Below are positions 1 through 8,234 of a stretch of 64,000 nucleotides of DNA, in pieces. A program made the translations under genes and the position numbers. The stretch is from assembly GCF_007991735.1 (NCBI RefSeq), contig NZ_BJYX01000003.1, positions 228,655 to 292,654 of the forward strand. Direction: 5' to 3'. Each line of letters starts with the position of its first letter. Positions within the stretch are counted from its first letter, which is position 1. The notes below the pieces were generated by a model. That model was not told where the DNA came from and did not search any database. It was given only the letters and a program-made list of their open reading frames with translations. Origin of the DNA: Terrabacter aerolatus. Lineage in GTDB: Bacteria > Actinomycetota > Actinomycetes > Actinomycetales > Dermatophilaceae.

Positions 1-58
1 GGACACAGGTGGATCCACGGCCGGGCCTCACGTCCGGCGTCACGACGGAGGGACGAGC

Positions 59-685
59 ATGGTGTCGATCAACGGGAAGCCCCTGAACCGGAAGACGGCC
101 GGAGCCGCGGTGGTCGCGGCCGCAGCGGCCGTCATCGGGATCGGGGTCTCGCAGGTGGCACGGGCGGACGACGCGAGCACGACGACGCCCACCCCCACGG
201 CGACCTCCACGCAGGCCGGGCCGGGCGGCGGCTCGACCGCCCCGGGTCCGGGCAACGGCAAGGGCTGGGGTCCCGGGGGCCGGCACGGCGGCATGGGCAT
301 GGGGCTGGGCCGCGGCGCGGACCTCTCGGCGCTGGCCACCAAGCTCGGCGTCGACCAGACCAAGCTCGAGGACGCCCTCAAGGCGGTGCGGGACGAGCTC
401 AAGGCGAGCCGCACCCCCGGCCAGGCGCCCGCGACCAAGCCGGACCCGGCGGCGAGGCAGGACGAGCTGGCGACGAAGCTCGCGAGCAAGCTCGGCATCG
501 ACGCGGCCAAGGTCAAGGCGGCCTTCGCCGACCTGCGCGCCGCCCGCGACGCCGACGAGCAGAAGGCCTTCGACGACCGCCTGGCGCAGGCCGTCAAGGC
601 CGGCACGCTGACGCAGGCGGAGGCCGACGCGGTCAAGAAGGCGGCCAAGGCGGGCGTCATCGACATGCACGGCGGTCCTCGCTGA
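59..685 (+). CDS. Secreted alanine-rich helical protein, function unknown
   Basis: 208 residues. An N-terminal hydrophobic stretch (about residues 14-34) ends in an Ala-x-Ala site (ARA-DD, cleavage after residue 36), so a Sec signal peptide or membrane anchor is likely. A low-complexity Thr/Pro then Gly-rich linker follows (38-85). The C-terminal half has two or three similar amphipathic helical units, each built around LATKLGVD or LASKLGID plus a charged helix (about 90-115, 137-172, 173-200). I do not recognise the family. ATG at 59 is supported by GGAGGG at 47-52 with 6 nt spacing. The gene stands alone and ends in a strong hairpin. A cell-surface or stress-related role is only a guess. 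Confidence 0.75.
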   Translation: MVSINGKPLNRKTAGAAVVAAAAAVIGIGVSQVARADDASTTTPTPTATSTQAGPGGGSTAPGPGNGKGWGPGGRHGGMGMGLGRGADLSALATKLGVDQTKLEDALKAVRDELKASRTPGQAPATKPDPAARQDELATKLASKLGIDAAKVKAAFADLRAARDADEQKAFDDRLAQAVKAGTLTQAEADAVKKAAKAGVIDMHGGPR

Positions 686-695
686 CCGGCATCGC

Positions 696-734
696 CTGAA
701 GGGCGTCTCCCGCCCGGCGGGAGGCGCCCTTCAG
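696..734. terminator. Hairpin terminator between convergent genes
   Basis: Arms 696-711 and 719-734 are 16 bp each with a 7-nt loop. One T in the left arm faces G, so the plus-strand RNA pairs fully through a G-U wobble. There is no U-tract. It lies between the plus gene ending at 685 and the minus Nudix gene ending at 731, and it overlaps the Nudix stop codon. Confidence 0.8.
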
Positions 735-1138
735 CCTGCCCCGAGGTGCTCGCGGAGCGAGGGCACGACGTGGTTGGTGAGCAGGGGTGCGAGGTCGGCC
801 GGAAGGTCCTCGTCGAGGTCGAGCCAACGCTGCTCGGCGATCTCGGCCCGCGGGGTCGGGTCGTCGTGCGGGCGCAGGTGCAGGACGAAGACCGTCGCCT
901 CGACCCAGGCGTCCGGCTCGTTGGCCGCGACGTCGTGGAAGCGGCCGAGGGGCTCCCCGGCACCGGACACGTCGAGGCCGACCTCCTCCATGACCTCGCG
1001 CACGGCGGCGTCCCGGGCGCTCTCGCCAGGGTCGATCTTGCCGCCGGGCAGCATGAACCGGGTGGAGCCGGCCTTGCGGACGGTCAGGAGCCGACCGTCA
1101 CGGACGAGGCAGAAGGCGGCGGTGACAAAGGTCGTCAT
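731..1138 (-). CDS. Nudix hydrolase
   Basis: 135 residues, a minimal single-domain Nudix protein. The Nudix box runs over about residues 32-55: it opens with GGKIDPGES and closes with REVMEEVGL, giving the Gly, the first Glu and the REx2EE metal-binding Glu residues in correct spacing. The family cleaves nucleoside diphosphates linked to another group; the exact substrate cannot be read from sequence. The ATG overlaps the stop of the upstream flavin monooxygenase (ATGA), suggesting coupling. A TACCGT box 7 nt before the ATG suggests it can also be made from its own leaderless mRNA. Confidence 0.88.
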   Translation of the reverse strand: MTTFVTAAFCLVRDGRLLTVRKAGSTRFMLPGGKIDPGESARDAAVREVMEEVGLDVSGAGEPLGRFHDVAANEPDAWVEATVFVLHLRPHDDPTPRAEIAEQRWLDLDEDLPADLAPLLTNHVVPSLREHLGAG

Positions 1139-2346
1139 GCCCCCGACGGTAGCGCCGGCCCCTCGGCGGGCTCCCAACCGACCCGGTGCCCGGTGATCCA
1201 GGCGCTGGACCGCTCGGTGACGACGAAGCGGAAGACGAGCCGCATCATCGTGTCCCGCACCGCCCGGCCGGCCCGGCCGGGGATCTTCGAGCTGCTGCTG
1301 CGCGCTCCCGCGGCCACGATGCGCTCGACGCGCCGCCGTCGAGCGCTGTCGTATGCCGTCAGGGCCTCCTCGACCGTGGCGGCGTCGCGCAGGCACGTGG
1401 CGAGGACCACGGCGTCCTCGAGCGCGAGCGACGCCCCCTGTCCCGAGCTCGGGGACGGTGCGTGGGCGGCTTCGCCGACGACGACCATGCGGTCCCGGTG
1501 CCAGCGCGCGACCCGGGGCAGGTCGTGGGTGTTGTCGGCCCAGAGCTCGAGCCGTCCGGAGCGCACGAGGTCGGCGGCGGGGCCGGCGTCGTCGACGAGC
1601 AGGTCGACGAGGTGGTCACGCCACTGCTGCGGGGTGCGGGCGGCGCGTTCGGCCGGCGTGATCGCACGCCCGGGGACGTTGACGAACCACACGACGTCGC
1701 CCTCGGGGGTGGGGTGGGCCCCGAAGAAGGCCCGCGAGCCGAAGACGAAGTGCCACTGCCGCGCGGGAAGGTGCGCCGCGAGCGGAGTGGCCGTCGTGAA
1801 GCCGCCGAAGTTCGTCAGGCCGACGTAGCGCGCCGCGGCCGCCGCGGGGTCGATGGTGCGCCGGACGAGGGAGCGGACGCCGTCGGCACCGACGAGCAGG
1901 TCGGCCTCCACCGTCGACCCGTCCTGCAGCGTCACGGTGACCCCGTCCGGCCGGCTCGCCACGTCGACGACCCTGGCGTCGTGACGCACGTCGACACCGC
2001 GCCGAACGGCTTCGTCGACGAGCGCCGCAGCGAGGCGCGAGCGCTTCATGGTCATCGCCACGGTGCCGTCGGCGAGCGGGACGCCGAGGCTCATGGTGCC
2101 GAGGGTGCGCCCGGTGGCACCGATCATGACGTTGCGCTCGCTCGGGAAGCCGATGCGCGATACGAGGTGCCGCGCGCCCAGCACGTCGAGGGCGTGCAGC
2201 CCGTTCGCGGCGAGGGTGAACCAGGAGCCGGCCTCACCGTCGGACCGCGGCCAGGCCTCGAGCACGACGGCCTCGATGCCGACGTGCTGGAGTGCGAGCG
2301 CGGTAGCCGGGCCGGCGATGCCGCCTCCCACGACGAGAGCCTTCAT
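1135..2346 (-). CDS. FAD-dependent aromatic-type monooxygenase
   Basis: 403 residues, the usual length for class A single-component flavoprotein monooxygenases. The N-terminal Rossmann motif GGGIAG (7-12) binds the FAD ADP moiety. A DG motif (GADGVRS, about residue 160) and a GD-type motif with Glu (VVGEAAHAPSPSSGQG, about residue 286) complete the fold. It would hydroxylate a small aromatic or similar substrate using NAD(P)H and O2; the substrate is unknown. It is divergent from a MarR regulator with a palindrome between them, the classic arrangement for an inducible detoxification or degradation enzyme. The start at 2346 is preceded by GAAAGGG on the minus strand. Confidence 0.85.
   Translation of the reverse strand: MKALVVGGGIAGPATALALQHVGIEAVVLEAWPRSDGEAGSWFTLAANGLHALDVLGARHLVSRIGFPSERNVMIGATGRTLGTMSLGVPLADGTVAMTMKRSRLAAALVDEAVRRGVDVRHDARVVDVASRPDGVTVTLQDGSTVEADLLVGADGVRSLVRRTIDPAAAAARYVGLTNFGGFTTATPLAAHLPARQWHFVFGSRAFFGAHPTPEGDVVWFVNVPGRAITPAERAARTPQQWRDHLVDLLVDDAGPAADLVRSGRLELWADNTHDLPRVARWHRDRMVVVGEAAHAPSPSSGQGASLALEDAVVLATCLRDAATVEEALTAYDSARRRRVERIVAAGARSSSSKIPGRAGRAVRDTMMRLVFRFVVTERSSAWITGHRVGWEPAEGPALPSGA
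1146..1151 (-). promoter_or_regulatory. Leaderless -10 box for the Nudix gene
   Basis: TACCGT on the minus strand ends 7 nt before the ATG at 1138, fitting TANNNT with transcription beginning at or next to the start codon. It lies inside the end of the monooxygenase gene, so it would be an internal promoter. Confidence 0.5.
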
Positions 2347-2369
2347 CTTGGTACCCTTTCCTACGAGAA

Positions 2370-2389
2370 TCGAATGTTTCAATATTCGA
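2370..2389. promoter_or_regulatory. Palindromic MarR operator candidate
   Basis: Inverted repeat with 9-bp arms (TCGAATGTT and AATATTCGA, one mismatch) around a 2-nt centre. It forms an AT-rich island in a GC-rich background, centred between the start codons of the monooxygenase (2346) and the MarR gene (2401). Size and position fit a MarR dimer site repressing both genes. Confidence 0.65.
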
Positions 2390-2400
2390 AAGGTAGGCCC

Positions 2401-2898
2401 GTGGCGACCGTCCGTCAACCGCCCGCACCCGAACGCCGCGACGAGCTCGTCCAGGCGATCGGCGAGGCCATGCAGCAGTACCAGCGCTCCGTGCAGGCCT
2501 TCGACGACACCGTCGGACGCGCCCTCGGGCTCGGGCCGGCCGACCTGCGCTGCCTCGACTGGCTCGTCGACGGCCCCAAGTCGGCGGGCCAGCTGAGCAC
2601 CGCCACGGGCCTGCGCCCCGCGGCGACGACGGCCCTGATCGACCGGCTCGCCAAGCGCGGTCTCGTGCGTCGCACCCGGTCGGAGGCCGACCGGCGCACC
2701 GTGCTCGTGGAGATGACCGAGCTCGGGCAGCGCCGGACGTGGGAGGCGTACGGCCCGCTCGTGCGCGCCGGTCAGCCGATGCTCGACGAGCTGAGCACCG
2801 AGCAGCTGACCTTCATGGCCGACTTCCTGCGCCGGATCACCGCCCTGACCGACGAGCACCGGGGGCTGCTGACGCAACACCCGCCAGAGCCCGCCTGA
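2401..2898 (+). CDS. MarR-family transcriptional regulator
   Basis: 165 residues. A central winged helix-turn-helix (about 50-105) includes SAGQLSTATGLRPAATTALI and the wing RTRSEADRRTVLVEMT, with the DRR signature typical of MarR wings. Flanking helices would form the dimer. GTG 2401 is chosen for length; an in-frame ATG at 2374 would add nine residues but lies inside the operator palindrome. It probably represses itself and the divergent flavin monooxygenase and is released by a phenolic or similar ligand, a family-based inference. Confidence 0.87.
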   Translation: MATVRQPPAPERRDELVQAIGEAMQQYQRSVQAFDDTVGRALGLGPADLRCLDWLVDGPKSAGQLSTATGLRPAATTALIDRLAKRGLVRRTRSEADRRTVLVEMTELGQRRTWEAYGPLVRAGQPMLDELSTEQLTFMADFLRRITALTDEHRGLLTQHPPEPA

Positions 2899-2971
2899 CC
2901 GCCCGAGCCGGCCACCCGGCATACGCCGACGATCGGCCACCGGTCGACCCGGATGGGGCGCCGCGCGACGC

Positions 2972-2990
2972 GTTGCAAGAAGTTGCAGAA
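2972..2990 (+). promoter_or_regulatory. Direct repeat resembling a maltose-type regulator site
   Basis: Two direct copies of GTTGCARA (2972-2979 and 2982-2989) at 10-bp spacing lie about 45 nt before the alpha-glucosidase start. Streptomyces amylase promoters carry similar TTGCAG/TTGCAA repeats bound by the LacI-family regulator MalR. The resemblance is by eye and no malR gene is in this window. Confidence 0.4.
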
Positions 2991-3032
2991 CTTTCTTTGA
3001 GTTTTCGACCCGATGAGGAACGATGGTGGCTC

Positions 3033-4853
3033 GTGACGCCATCAGCAACCCAGACCCTGAACCACCCCGGCCTCGGCGCCGGGCACGACGTGGACGTCCG
3101 CGAGGACGCGACCCCGGTCCACGCCGAGGACCGCCCGGACGCCGCCTGGTGGCGGCAGGCCGTGATCTACCAGATCTACCCCCGCTCGTGGGCCGACCAC
3201 GACGGTGACGGCATCGGCGACCTGCCCGGCATCACCTCGCGGCTGCCGCACCTGCGCGCCCTCGGCGTCGACGCCATCTGGCTCTCGCCGTTCTACACCT
3301 CGCCCCAGGCGGACGCCGGCTACGACGTCGCGGACTACCGCGACATCGACCCGATCTTCGGCTCGCTCACGGACGCCGACGACATGATCGCGCGCGCCCA
3401 CGAGCTGGGCCTCAAGGTCATCGTCGACATGGTGCCCAACCACTCCTCCGACGAGCACGAGTGGTTCACGGCCGCCCTCGCCGCCGGCCCCGGCTCGGCC
3501 GAGCGTGAGCGCTACATGTTCCGCGAGGGCCGCGGTGAGCACGGCGAGCTGCCCCCGAACAACTGGGAGTCCGTCTTCGGCGGCGCCGCGTGGACGCGGG
3601 TCACCGAGGCCGACGGCAAGCCCGGCCAGTGGTACCTGCACATCTTCGACACCAAGCAGCCCGACTTCAACTGGGAGCACCCCGAGGTGCGCGCCGAATT
3701 CGAGTCGATCCTGCGCTTCTGGCTCGACCGGGGCGTCGACGGCTTCCGCGTCGACGTGGCGCACGGCCTCATCAAGGAGCAGGGCCTGCCCGACACCGAG
3801 GAGGAGCGCACGACGATGCTCGGCCACTCCGAGCACGAGCACGGCCCCGAGGGGGTGTCCGAGGCTGCCCCCGTCGAGGAGGCGCCGCGGATCGACCACA
3901 CGAAGCGCAGCCCGATGTGGGACCAGGACGGCGTCCACGAGATCTACCGCGCCTGGCGCCGGATCCTCGAGTCCTACGGGACGCCCGACCGCATCCTGTG
4001 CGCCGAGGCCTGGGTCGAGCCGCAGGAGCGCGCCGTGGCCTACGTCCGCTCGGACGAGATGCACCAGGCGTTCAACTTCGACTTCCTCACGGCCTCGTGG
4101 ATCGCCGACGACCTGCGCGCCGTCATCACGTCGTCGCTGCACGCCGCCGACTCGGTGGGCGCCCCGTCGACGTGGGTGCTGTCGAACCACGACGTCGTGC
4201 GTCACGCGTCGCGTCTCGGCTACGCGCCGGGCACGCCTCGGATGAACGGCATCTCGGCGACGGACCCGCAGCCCGACCGCGAGCTCGGCCTGCGCCGCGC
4301 CCGTGCGGCCACCGCGCTCATGCTCGCACTGCCGGGTGGGGCGTACCTCTACCAGGGCGAGGAGCTCGGGCTGCCGGACTCCACCGACATGCCCGACGAG
4401 TTCCGCCAGGACCCGACGTTCGCGCGCACCGACGGCGCCGAGACGGGCCGTGACGGCTGCCGCGTGCCGATCCCGTGGTCGTCCCAGGGTCCGTCGCTCG
4501 GCTTCGGCCCGGGCGCCAGCACGTGGCTGCCGCAGCCCGACGTCTACGCCGAGTACGCCGTGGACCGCCAGGAGGGCGTCGAGGGCTCGACGCTCGAGCT
4601 CTACCGCTCGCTCCTCGCCGCGCGGCGTGAGCTGTCGCTCGGCACCGGCTCGCTGACGTGGGTCGAGGGGTATGCCGGTGACGTCGTCGCCCTGACCAAC
4701 GGGTCGTCCCAGCGCGACCGCCTGCTCGTCGTCACGAACCTCGGTGAGGACGCCGTGGCCCTGCCCGCCGGGGCCGAGGTCGTCGTGGCCTCCGGGCCGC
4801 TCGAGGACGGGCTCGTCCCGACCGACACGACGGTCTGGGCCCGCTGGTCCTGA
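3033..4853 (+). CDS. GH13 alpha-glucosidase
   Basis: 606 residues with no signal peptide, so cytoplasmic. Glycoside hydrolase family 13 regions are clear: DMVPNH (about 132-137), GFRVDVAHG with the Asp nucleophile (about 241), LCAEAW with the Glu acid/base (about 325) and SNHDVVRH with the third carboxylate (about 387). The start IYQIYPRSWADHDGDG is typical of alpha-1,4 or alpha-1,6-glucosidases that trim maltose or isomaltose oligosaccharides to glucose. GTG 3033 gives the usual length; a GATGGT sequence lies 5 nt upstream. TTGCA-type direct repeats upstream suggest maltose control. Exact linkage preference is not determinable. Confidence 0.88.
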   Translation: MTPSATQTLNHPGLGAGHDVDVREDATPVHAEDRPDAAWWRQAVIYQIYPRSWADHDGDGIGDLPGITSRLPHLRALGVDAIWLSPFYTSPQADAGYDVADYRDIDPIFGSLTDADDMIARAHELGLKVIVDMVPNHSSDEHEWFTAALAAGPGSAERERYMFREGRGEHGELPPNNWESVFGGAAWTRVTEADGKPGQWYLHIFDTKQPDFNWEHPEVRAEFESILRFWLDRGVDGFRVDVAHGLIKEQGLPDTEEERTTMLGHSEHEHGPEGVSEAAPVEEAPRIDHTKRSPMWDQDGVHEIYRAWRRILESYGTPDRILCAEAWVEPQERAVAYVRSDEMHQAFNFDFLTASWIADDLRAVITSSLHAADSVGAPSTWVLSNHDVVRHASRLGYAPGTPRMNGISATDPQPDRELGLRRARAATALMLALPGGAYLYQGEELGLPDSTDMPDEFRQDPTFARTDGAETGRDGCRVPIPWSSQGPSLGFGPGASTWLPQPDVYAEYAVDRQEGVEGSTLELYRSLLAARRELSLGTGSLTWVEGYAGDVVALTNGSSQRDRLLVVTNLGEDAVALPAGAEVVVASGPLEDGLVPTDTTVWARWS

Positions 4854-4887
4854 CCTGGTGCGCCGGCCGCCTGAGGGGCGGCAGCAC

Positions 4888-4922
4888 GTGAGGCCCCTGT
4901 CCCCTCGGGACGGGGGCCTCAC
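4888..4922 (+). terminator. Terminator after the alpha-glucosidase
   Basis: 16-bp stem (4888-4903 with 4907-4922), 3-nt loop. A single T in the left arm faces G, giving full pairing in plus-strand RNA. No U-tract. Confidence 0.75.
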
Positions 4923-4972
4923 GGCATCCACGGGCCTGTGGACGAGCGCCGAGGCGGTCAGCCGGGCTCTCC

Positions 4973-4978
4973 TACCGT
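4973..4978 (+). promoter_or_regulatory. Leaderless -10 box for the toxin cassette
   Basis: TACCGT lies 6 nt before ATG 4985. With a terminator just upstream and tight gene coupling downstream, this is the likely promoter of the three-gene cassette 4985-8996. Confidence 0.55.
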
Positions 4979-4984
4979 CGGACC

Positions 4985-5350
4985 ATGACCCGCTACTCCT
5001 TCGACGGTGCCGGGGTGTCCCGCGAACGGGTCGCCCTCGGCCATGACCCCGTCGAGCTGCGTGAGTGCGCGTCTCTCGTCGCCGCGGCGACCGCGGGTGC
5101 CATGGCGTCGACCGGGTCTGAGGGGCAGGCGCTTCGCACTGCACTCGCACGGTTCCGCGCGGTCGAGGCGCACGCCTTCGACGCGCTCGCCGACGCCGCG
5201 AGTGCGCTCGGGGGCCGTCTCGACCGGTCGGTGGCGGAGGCGCGGGCGGTGGAGCTGTTCGTCACGTCCGGGTTCGCCGCCGTGGCCGCGAGCGGTCCTG
5301 TGCGACATGGCCTTCCGGCCGCTCCCACGGGCGTGGCGGGAGCGGGATGA
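4985..5350 (+). CDS. Small helical protein, probable type VII secretion partner of the toxin
   Basis: 121 residues, mostly two long alanine-rich amphipathic helices (about 25-65 and 66-95), the size and shape of WXG100/ESX-type secretion partners. It lacks a Trp-x-Gly turn (there is no Trp at all), so it would be a divergent member or a 'type VII secretion target'-like protein. Its TGA overlaps the ATG of the large toxin gene by 4 nt (ATGA at 5347-5350), implying translational coupling and a physical partnership. Assignment rests on size, helix pattern and context. I see no motif that proves it. Confidence 0.55.
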   Translation: MTRYSFDGAGVSRERVALGHDPVELRECASLVAAATAGAMASTGSEGQALRTALARFRAVEAHAFDALADAASALGGRLDRSVAEARAVELFVTSGFAAVAASGPVRHGLPAAPTGVAGAG

Positions 5351-8232
5351 GCCGCGTCCACGACGGAGGGCACGCGGCACCGTCGATCTCGGGCGAGGTC
5401 GCCCTGCCGCTCCCCACCGGCGACGGTGAGGGTCTGCGCGCAGCCGCACGATCGCTCGACCGGGCCGCTGCGAGAGCGCAGGCGACGACGACGGTGTGCG
5501 GCACCCTGGCCGCCCGTCTCGGCAGCGTGTGGAGCGGTGCCGCGGCCGACGCCGCGCGGGTCGAGGCCGACGAGCTCGGATCACGTTCCCGACCGGTCGT
5601 GGGAGCCCTCCCCCGCACGGCGCATGCCCTGGTCACGTATGCCGCGGCGCTCGACCACGCGACCGGCCGGGTGCGCGCCCTGCAGCGCGAGTGGGACGCC
5701 CTCGACGCGGACCACGCCCTCGCGACCCTCCGCCTGTCCCACCTGCCGGACCCCACCGGTGCGGGCGTGGTGCTCGGGCTGGAGCGCGCCCGCGCCGACC
5801 TGGCTGCCGGCCGCGCACGGCTGAGCCGGACGCACGCGGCGGTCCTCGAGGAGCTCCGGGCCTCGGCGCGGCGGTGCACGGCGACGGTTGCCGCTCTCAC
5901 CGACATGACGTTCCCCTCGGGGTCGACCCCCACCCCGGGACTGGTGCGGTCGGTCGTGACCGGCGGCCTGTCGTTCGCCGACGGAGTCGTCGCGCAGCGC
6001 CGCTCGCGCGAGGCCGCCCTCTCTGACGGGCTTCTCGTGCGGCGCGCGGTGGCGGCGGCCCAGGCCGGTGGTGGCCGGCTGACCGACGGGGCGACAGCCG
6101 TCCTCGTGACACGGATCCGCGAGCGGCGCGATGACCCGGCCTACGCGCAGGCCCTCCTCGAGGAGCTCGGGACCGACGGGCTCGCCGACCTGCTCCTGAC
6201 GGCCGGAGTGACGCACGAGGGCTCCGGCGCGCACGTCGACACCGTGCGCGGACTCCTCGGGACGCTGGGCTCGCTCGTCATCACGGCAACGGGGCGGGTG
6301 GTGCCGGCCGGCACCGACCCTCGGACCCGTGCCGAGCTGGCGTCCGGAGCGGCCCTGCTCGCCGACGACGTCGTCGCCGGGGTCGACACCGTGCGCACCG
6401 CACCATCCGGCGACGGGCGGGCGACCGGGGCCTGGCTGCTCGGCCAGCTGCTCTCCGGGGCCCGAGCGGACGGCGACGTGCGTCGTCTTCCGCCGCGCCT
6501 GGCGCGGCGTGCCGCGGCGGCTGCTGCCACGTCCGAGATCGCCGAGACCCGCGACGCCGACCCGACGTTGCGCCACGGCAGCACCCTCGTGCCGGACGCG
6601 AGCTCGACGTTCGCCTCGTGGTTCGAGGACGCCGCGACGACCGGTGACGCGCTGCACGTCCTGCTCGGGCACGTCCGTGACGACCCGGCGGAGGCAGCGG
6701 CGTTGCTCGCCGAGCCGTTGCCCGACTCCGGAGTCGCAGGCCTCGCCCTCGCCAACTCCCGCGGCGACCGGCTGACCCTGGGCGAGCACCTGGTGCGCCG
6801 GTGGATCACGCACGAGGCCAGCGGGACCGAGAGCCACCCCGACCTGCACCTGCACACCGACGACGACCTCAGGCAACTGCTCGGGGACCTTGCGTTCGTC
6901 GACGGCGACGGCGCCGCGCAGACCCGGGCGAGGGTGATGCTCGAGGTGTCGCGGACGAGTGCCTTCGCCATGTCGGAGGCGTCGACGACCCGCATCTACA
7001 CCGCAGCCACAGCCCCCGTGGAGGGCCTCGTCGCCGACTGGGTGGCGGCGATGCGGGAGAACGTCGACCGGGCGCTCGCCTCCCCCGGCGCGCTGTCCAC
7101 GATGGCGGCCCCCTACACCGCGGTGACGACGGACGGGCCGCAGCCGTGGCTGACGCCTCGTGAGCTCACCGGTGTCGTCGGCGCCCTGGCGGTCGACACC
7201 GGGATGGGGCTCCGTGCGAAGCAGACGGGCGCGGCATACGACCGGCTCGTCGACCGGGAGCTCGACGCCGCCCGCGAGACCGTGGCGACCGGTGGCGACC
7301 CGCAGGCAGACGAGGTCCGGCTCGGGTTCCTCGACCAGTCGGCGTCGGCGACGCTCGTGGCCCTCGCACGACGACAGGACGACCTCAACCGCTCTGCGTG
7401 GCAGGGCATCGCCGAGGCGGTCCACGTCATCGACATCGTCAAGCGCGGCGACCTGCCCGGCCTGACGGCGGCCGTGCACACCTACCTCGACGGGGGCACG
7501 CTTCGCACGCCGGCCGACGACCTCGTCATCTCGCTCGTCCGCTCGAACGTCGAGCTCTCCCAGACCGAGGTCGACGAGGCTCGGCGTTCCGAGCTCGTCT
7601 CGCGCGTCGAGGCGATCACCGGTGGTGGCCGTGACGTGCTCCCCGCTCTGTCGGGCGGCGCAGCCCTCGCGCCGGGCCTGCCCTCCGCCGAGGCCCTGCG
7701 AGCCATCCGCGCCGACGAGATCCGGGCATCAGCCGAGGCCGCCGCCCAGGACGGCACGGCCGGGCTCGGCTCGCGGGTGAGTGAACGCCTGGGACAGCGC
7801 ACCACCCTTCCGGACCGTGTCCACGTCGTCGAGGGATCCGGAAGCAGCCCCCGGTCCAAGGTCGGCAGCGTCGACCTGGGCGCGGCCAAGGACCTCAAGG
7901 ACCACGAGAAGGCGACGGCCAGCCGCCTCGCCGCGCTCGGGCACGACGTCGAGTTCCTGTCTGCGACCGGGCACGGGAAGTCTCCGGACGCGCTGGTCGA
8001 CGGGGTCCTGTGGGAGTTCAAATCACCGACGGGCGCCAGCAGCGAGACGATCGCCCGCAACCTGCGCAAGGGGTCCGAACAATCCCCTCGTATCGTGATC
8101 GACCTGGCGCGATGTGACATCACGGTGGCCGAGGCCGTGGGTCAGGCCGAGTACGCACTCGATCGATACGATCGCATCGAAGCCATCCTCATCATCGACA
8201 AGGACGGTCGCACCACCGAGAGGACGCGTTAG
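5347..8232 (+). CDS. Polymorphic toxin, WxG N-terminus and PD-(D/E)xK-like nuclease C-terminus
   Basis: 961 residues, no Sec signal. Residues 1-180 are helical with a Trp-Ser-Gly turn (62-64), as in the WXG domains that target polymorphic toxins to type VII (ESX) secretion. About 180-780 is a long helical region with no motif I recognise. The last ~130 residues look like a separate toxin: an alpha/beta segment with Pro-Asp (880-881), Asp885, then WEFK (889-892), i.e. Asp...Glu-x-Lys, followed by IVIDL and AILIID strands. That is the PD-(D/E)xK nuclease layout, seen also in CdiA C-terminal tRNase toxins. The next gene starts 2 nt after the stop, as expected for an immunity gene. Target (tRNA or DNA) unknown. 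No ESX machinery genes lie in this window. Confidence 0.65.
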   Translation: MSRVHDGGHAAPSISGEVALPLPTGDGEGLRAAARSLDRAAARAQATTTVCGTLAARLGSVWSGAAADAARVEADELGSRSRPVVGALPRTAHALVTYAAALDHATGRVRALQREWDALDADHALATLRLSHLPDPTGAGVVLGLERARADLAAGRARLSRTHAAVLEELRASARRCTATVAALTDMTFPSGSTPTPGLVRSVVTGGLSFADGVVAQRRSREAALSDGLLVRRAVAAAQAGGGRLTDGATAVLVTRIRERRDDPAYAQALLEELGTDGLADLLLTAGVTHEGSGAHVDTVRGLLGTLGSLVITATGRVVPAGTDPRTRAELASGAALLADDVVAGVDTVRTAPSGDGRATGAWLLGQLLSGARADGDVRRLPPRLARRAAAAAATSEIAETRDADPTLRHGSTLVPDASSTFASWFEDAATTGDALHVLLGHVRDDPAEAAALLAEPLPDSGVAGLALANSRGDRLTLGEHLVRRWITHEASGTESHPDLHLHTDDDLRQLLGDLAFVDGDGAAQTRARVMLEVSRTSAFAMSEASTTRIYTAATAPVEGLVADWVAAMRENVDRALASPGALSTMAAPYTAVTTDGPQPWLTPRELTGVVGALAVDTGMGLRAKQTGAAYDRLVDRELDAARETVATGGDPQADEVRLGFLDQSASATLVALARRQDDLNRSAWQGIAEAVHVIDIVKRGDLPGLTAAVHTYLDGGTLRTPADDLVISLVRSNVELSQTEVDEARRSELVSRVEAITGGGRDVLPALSGGAALAPGLPSAEALRAIRADEIRASAEAAAQDGTAGLGSRVSERLGQRTTLPDRVHVVEGSGSSPRSKVGSVDLGAAKDLKDHEKATASRLAALGHDVEFLSATGHGKSPDALVDGVLWEFKSPTGASSETIARNLRKGSEQSPRIVIDLARCDITVAEAVGQAEYALDRYDRIEAILIIDKDGRTTERTR

Positions 8233-8234
8233 CC

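Noticed and set aside
3042..5150. Long open frame on the minus strand opposite the alpha-glucosidase
   Set aside because: Arg/Val/Gly-rich with no domain. It is the third-position GC shadow of the GH13 gene, whose catalytic motifs are intact.
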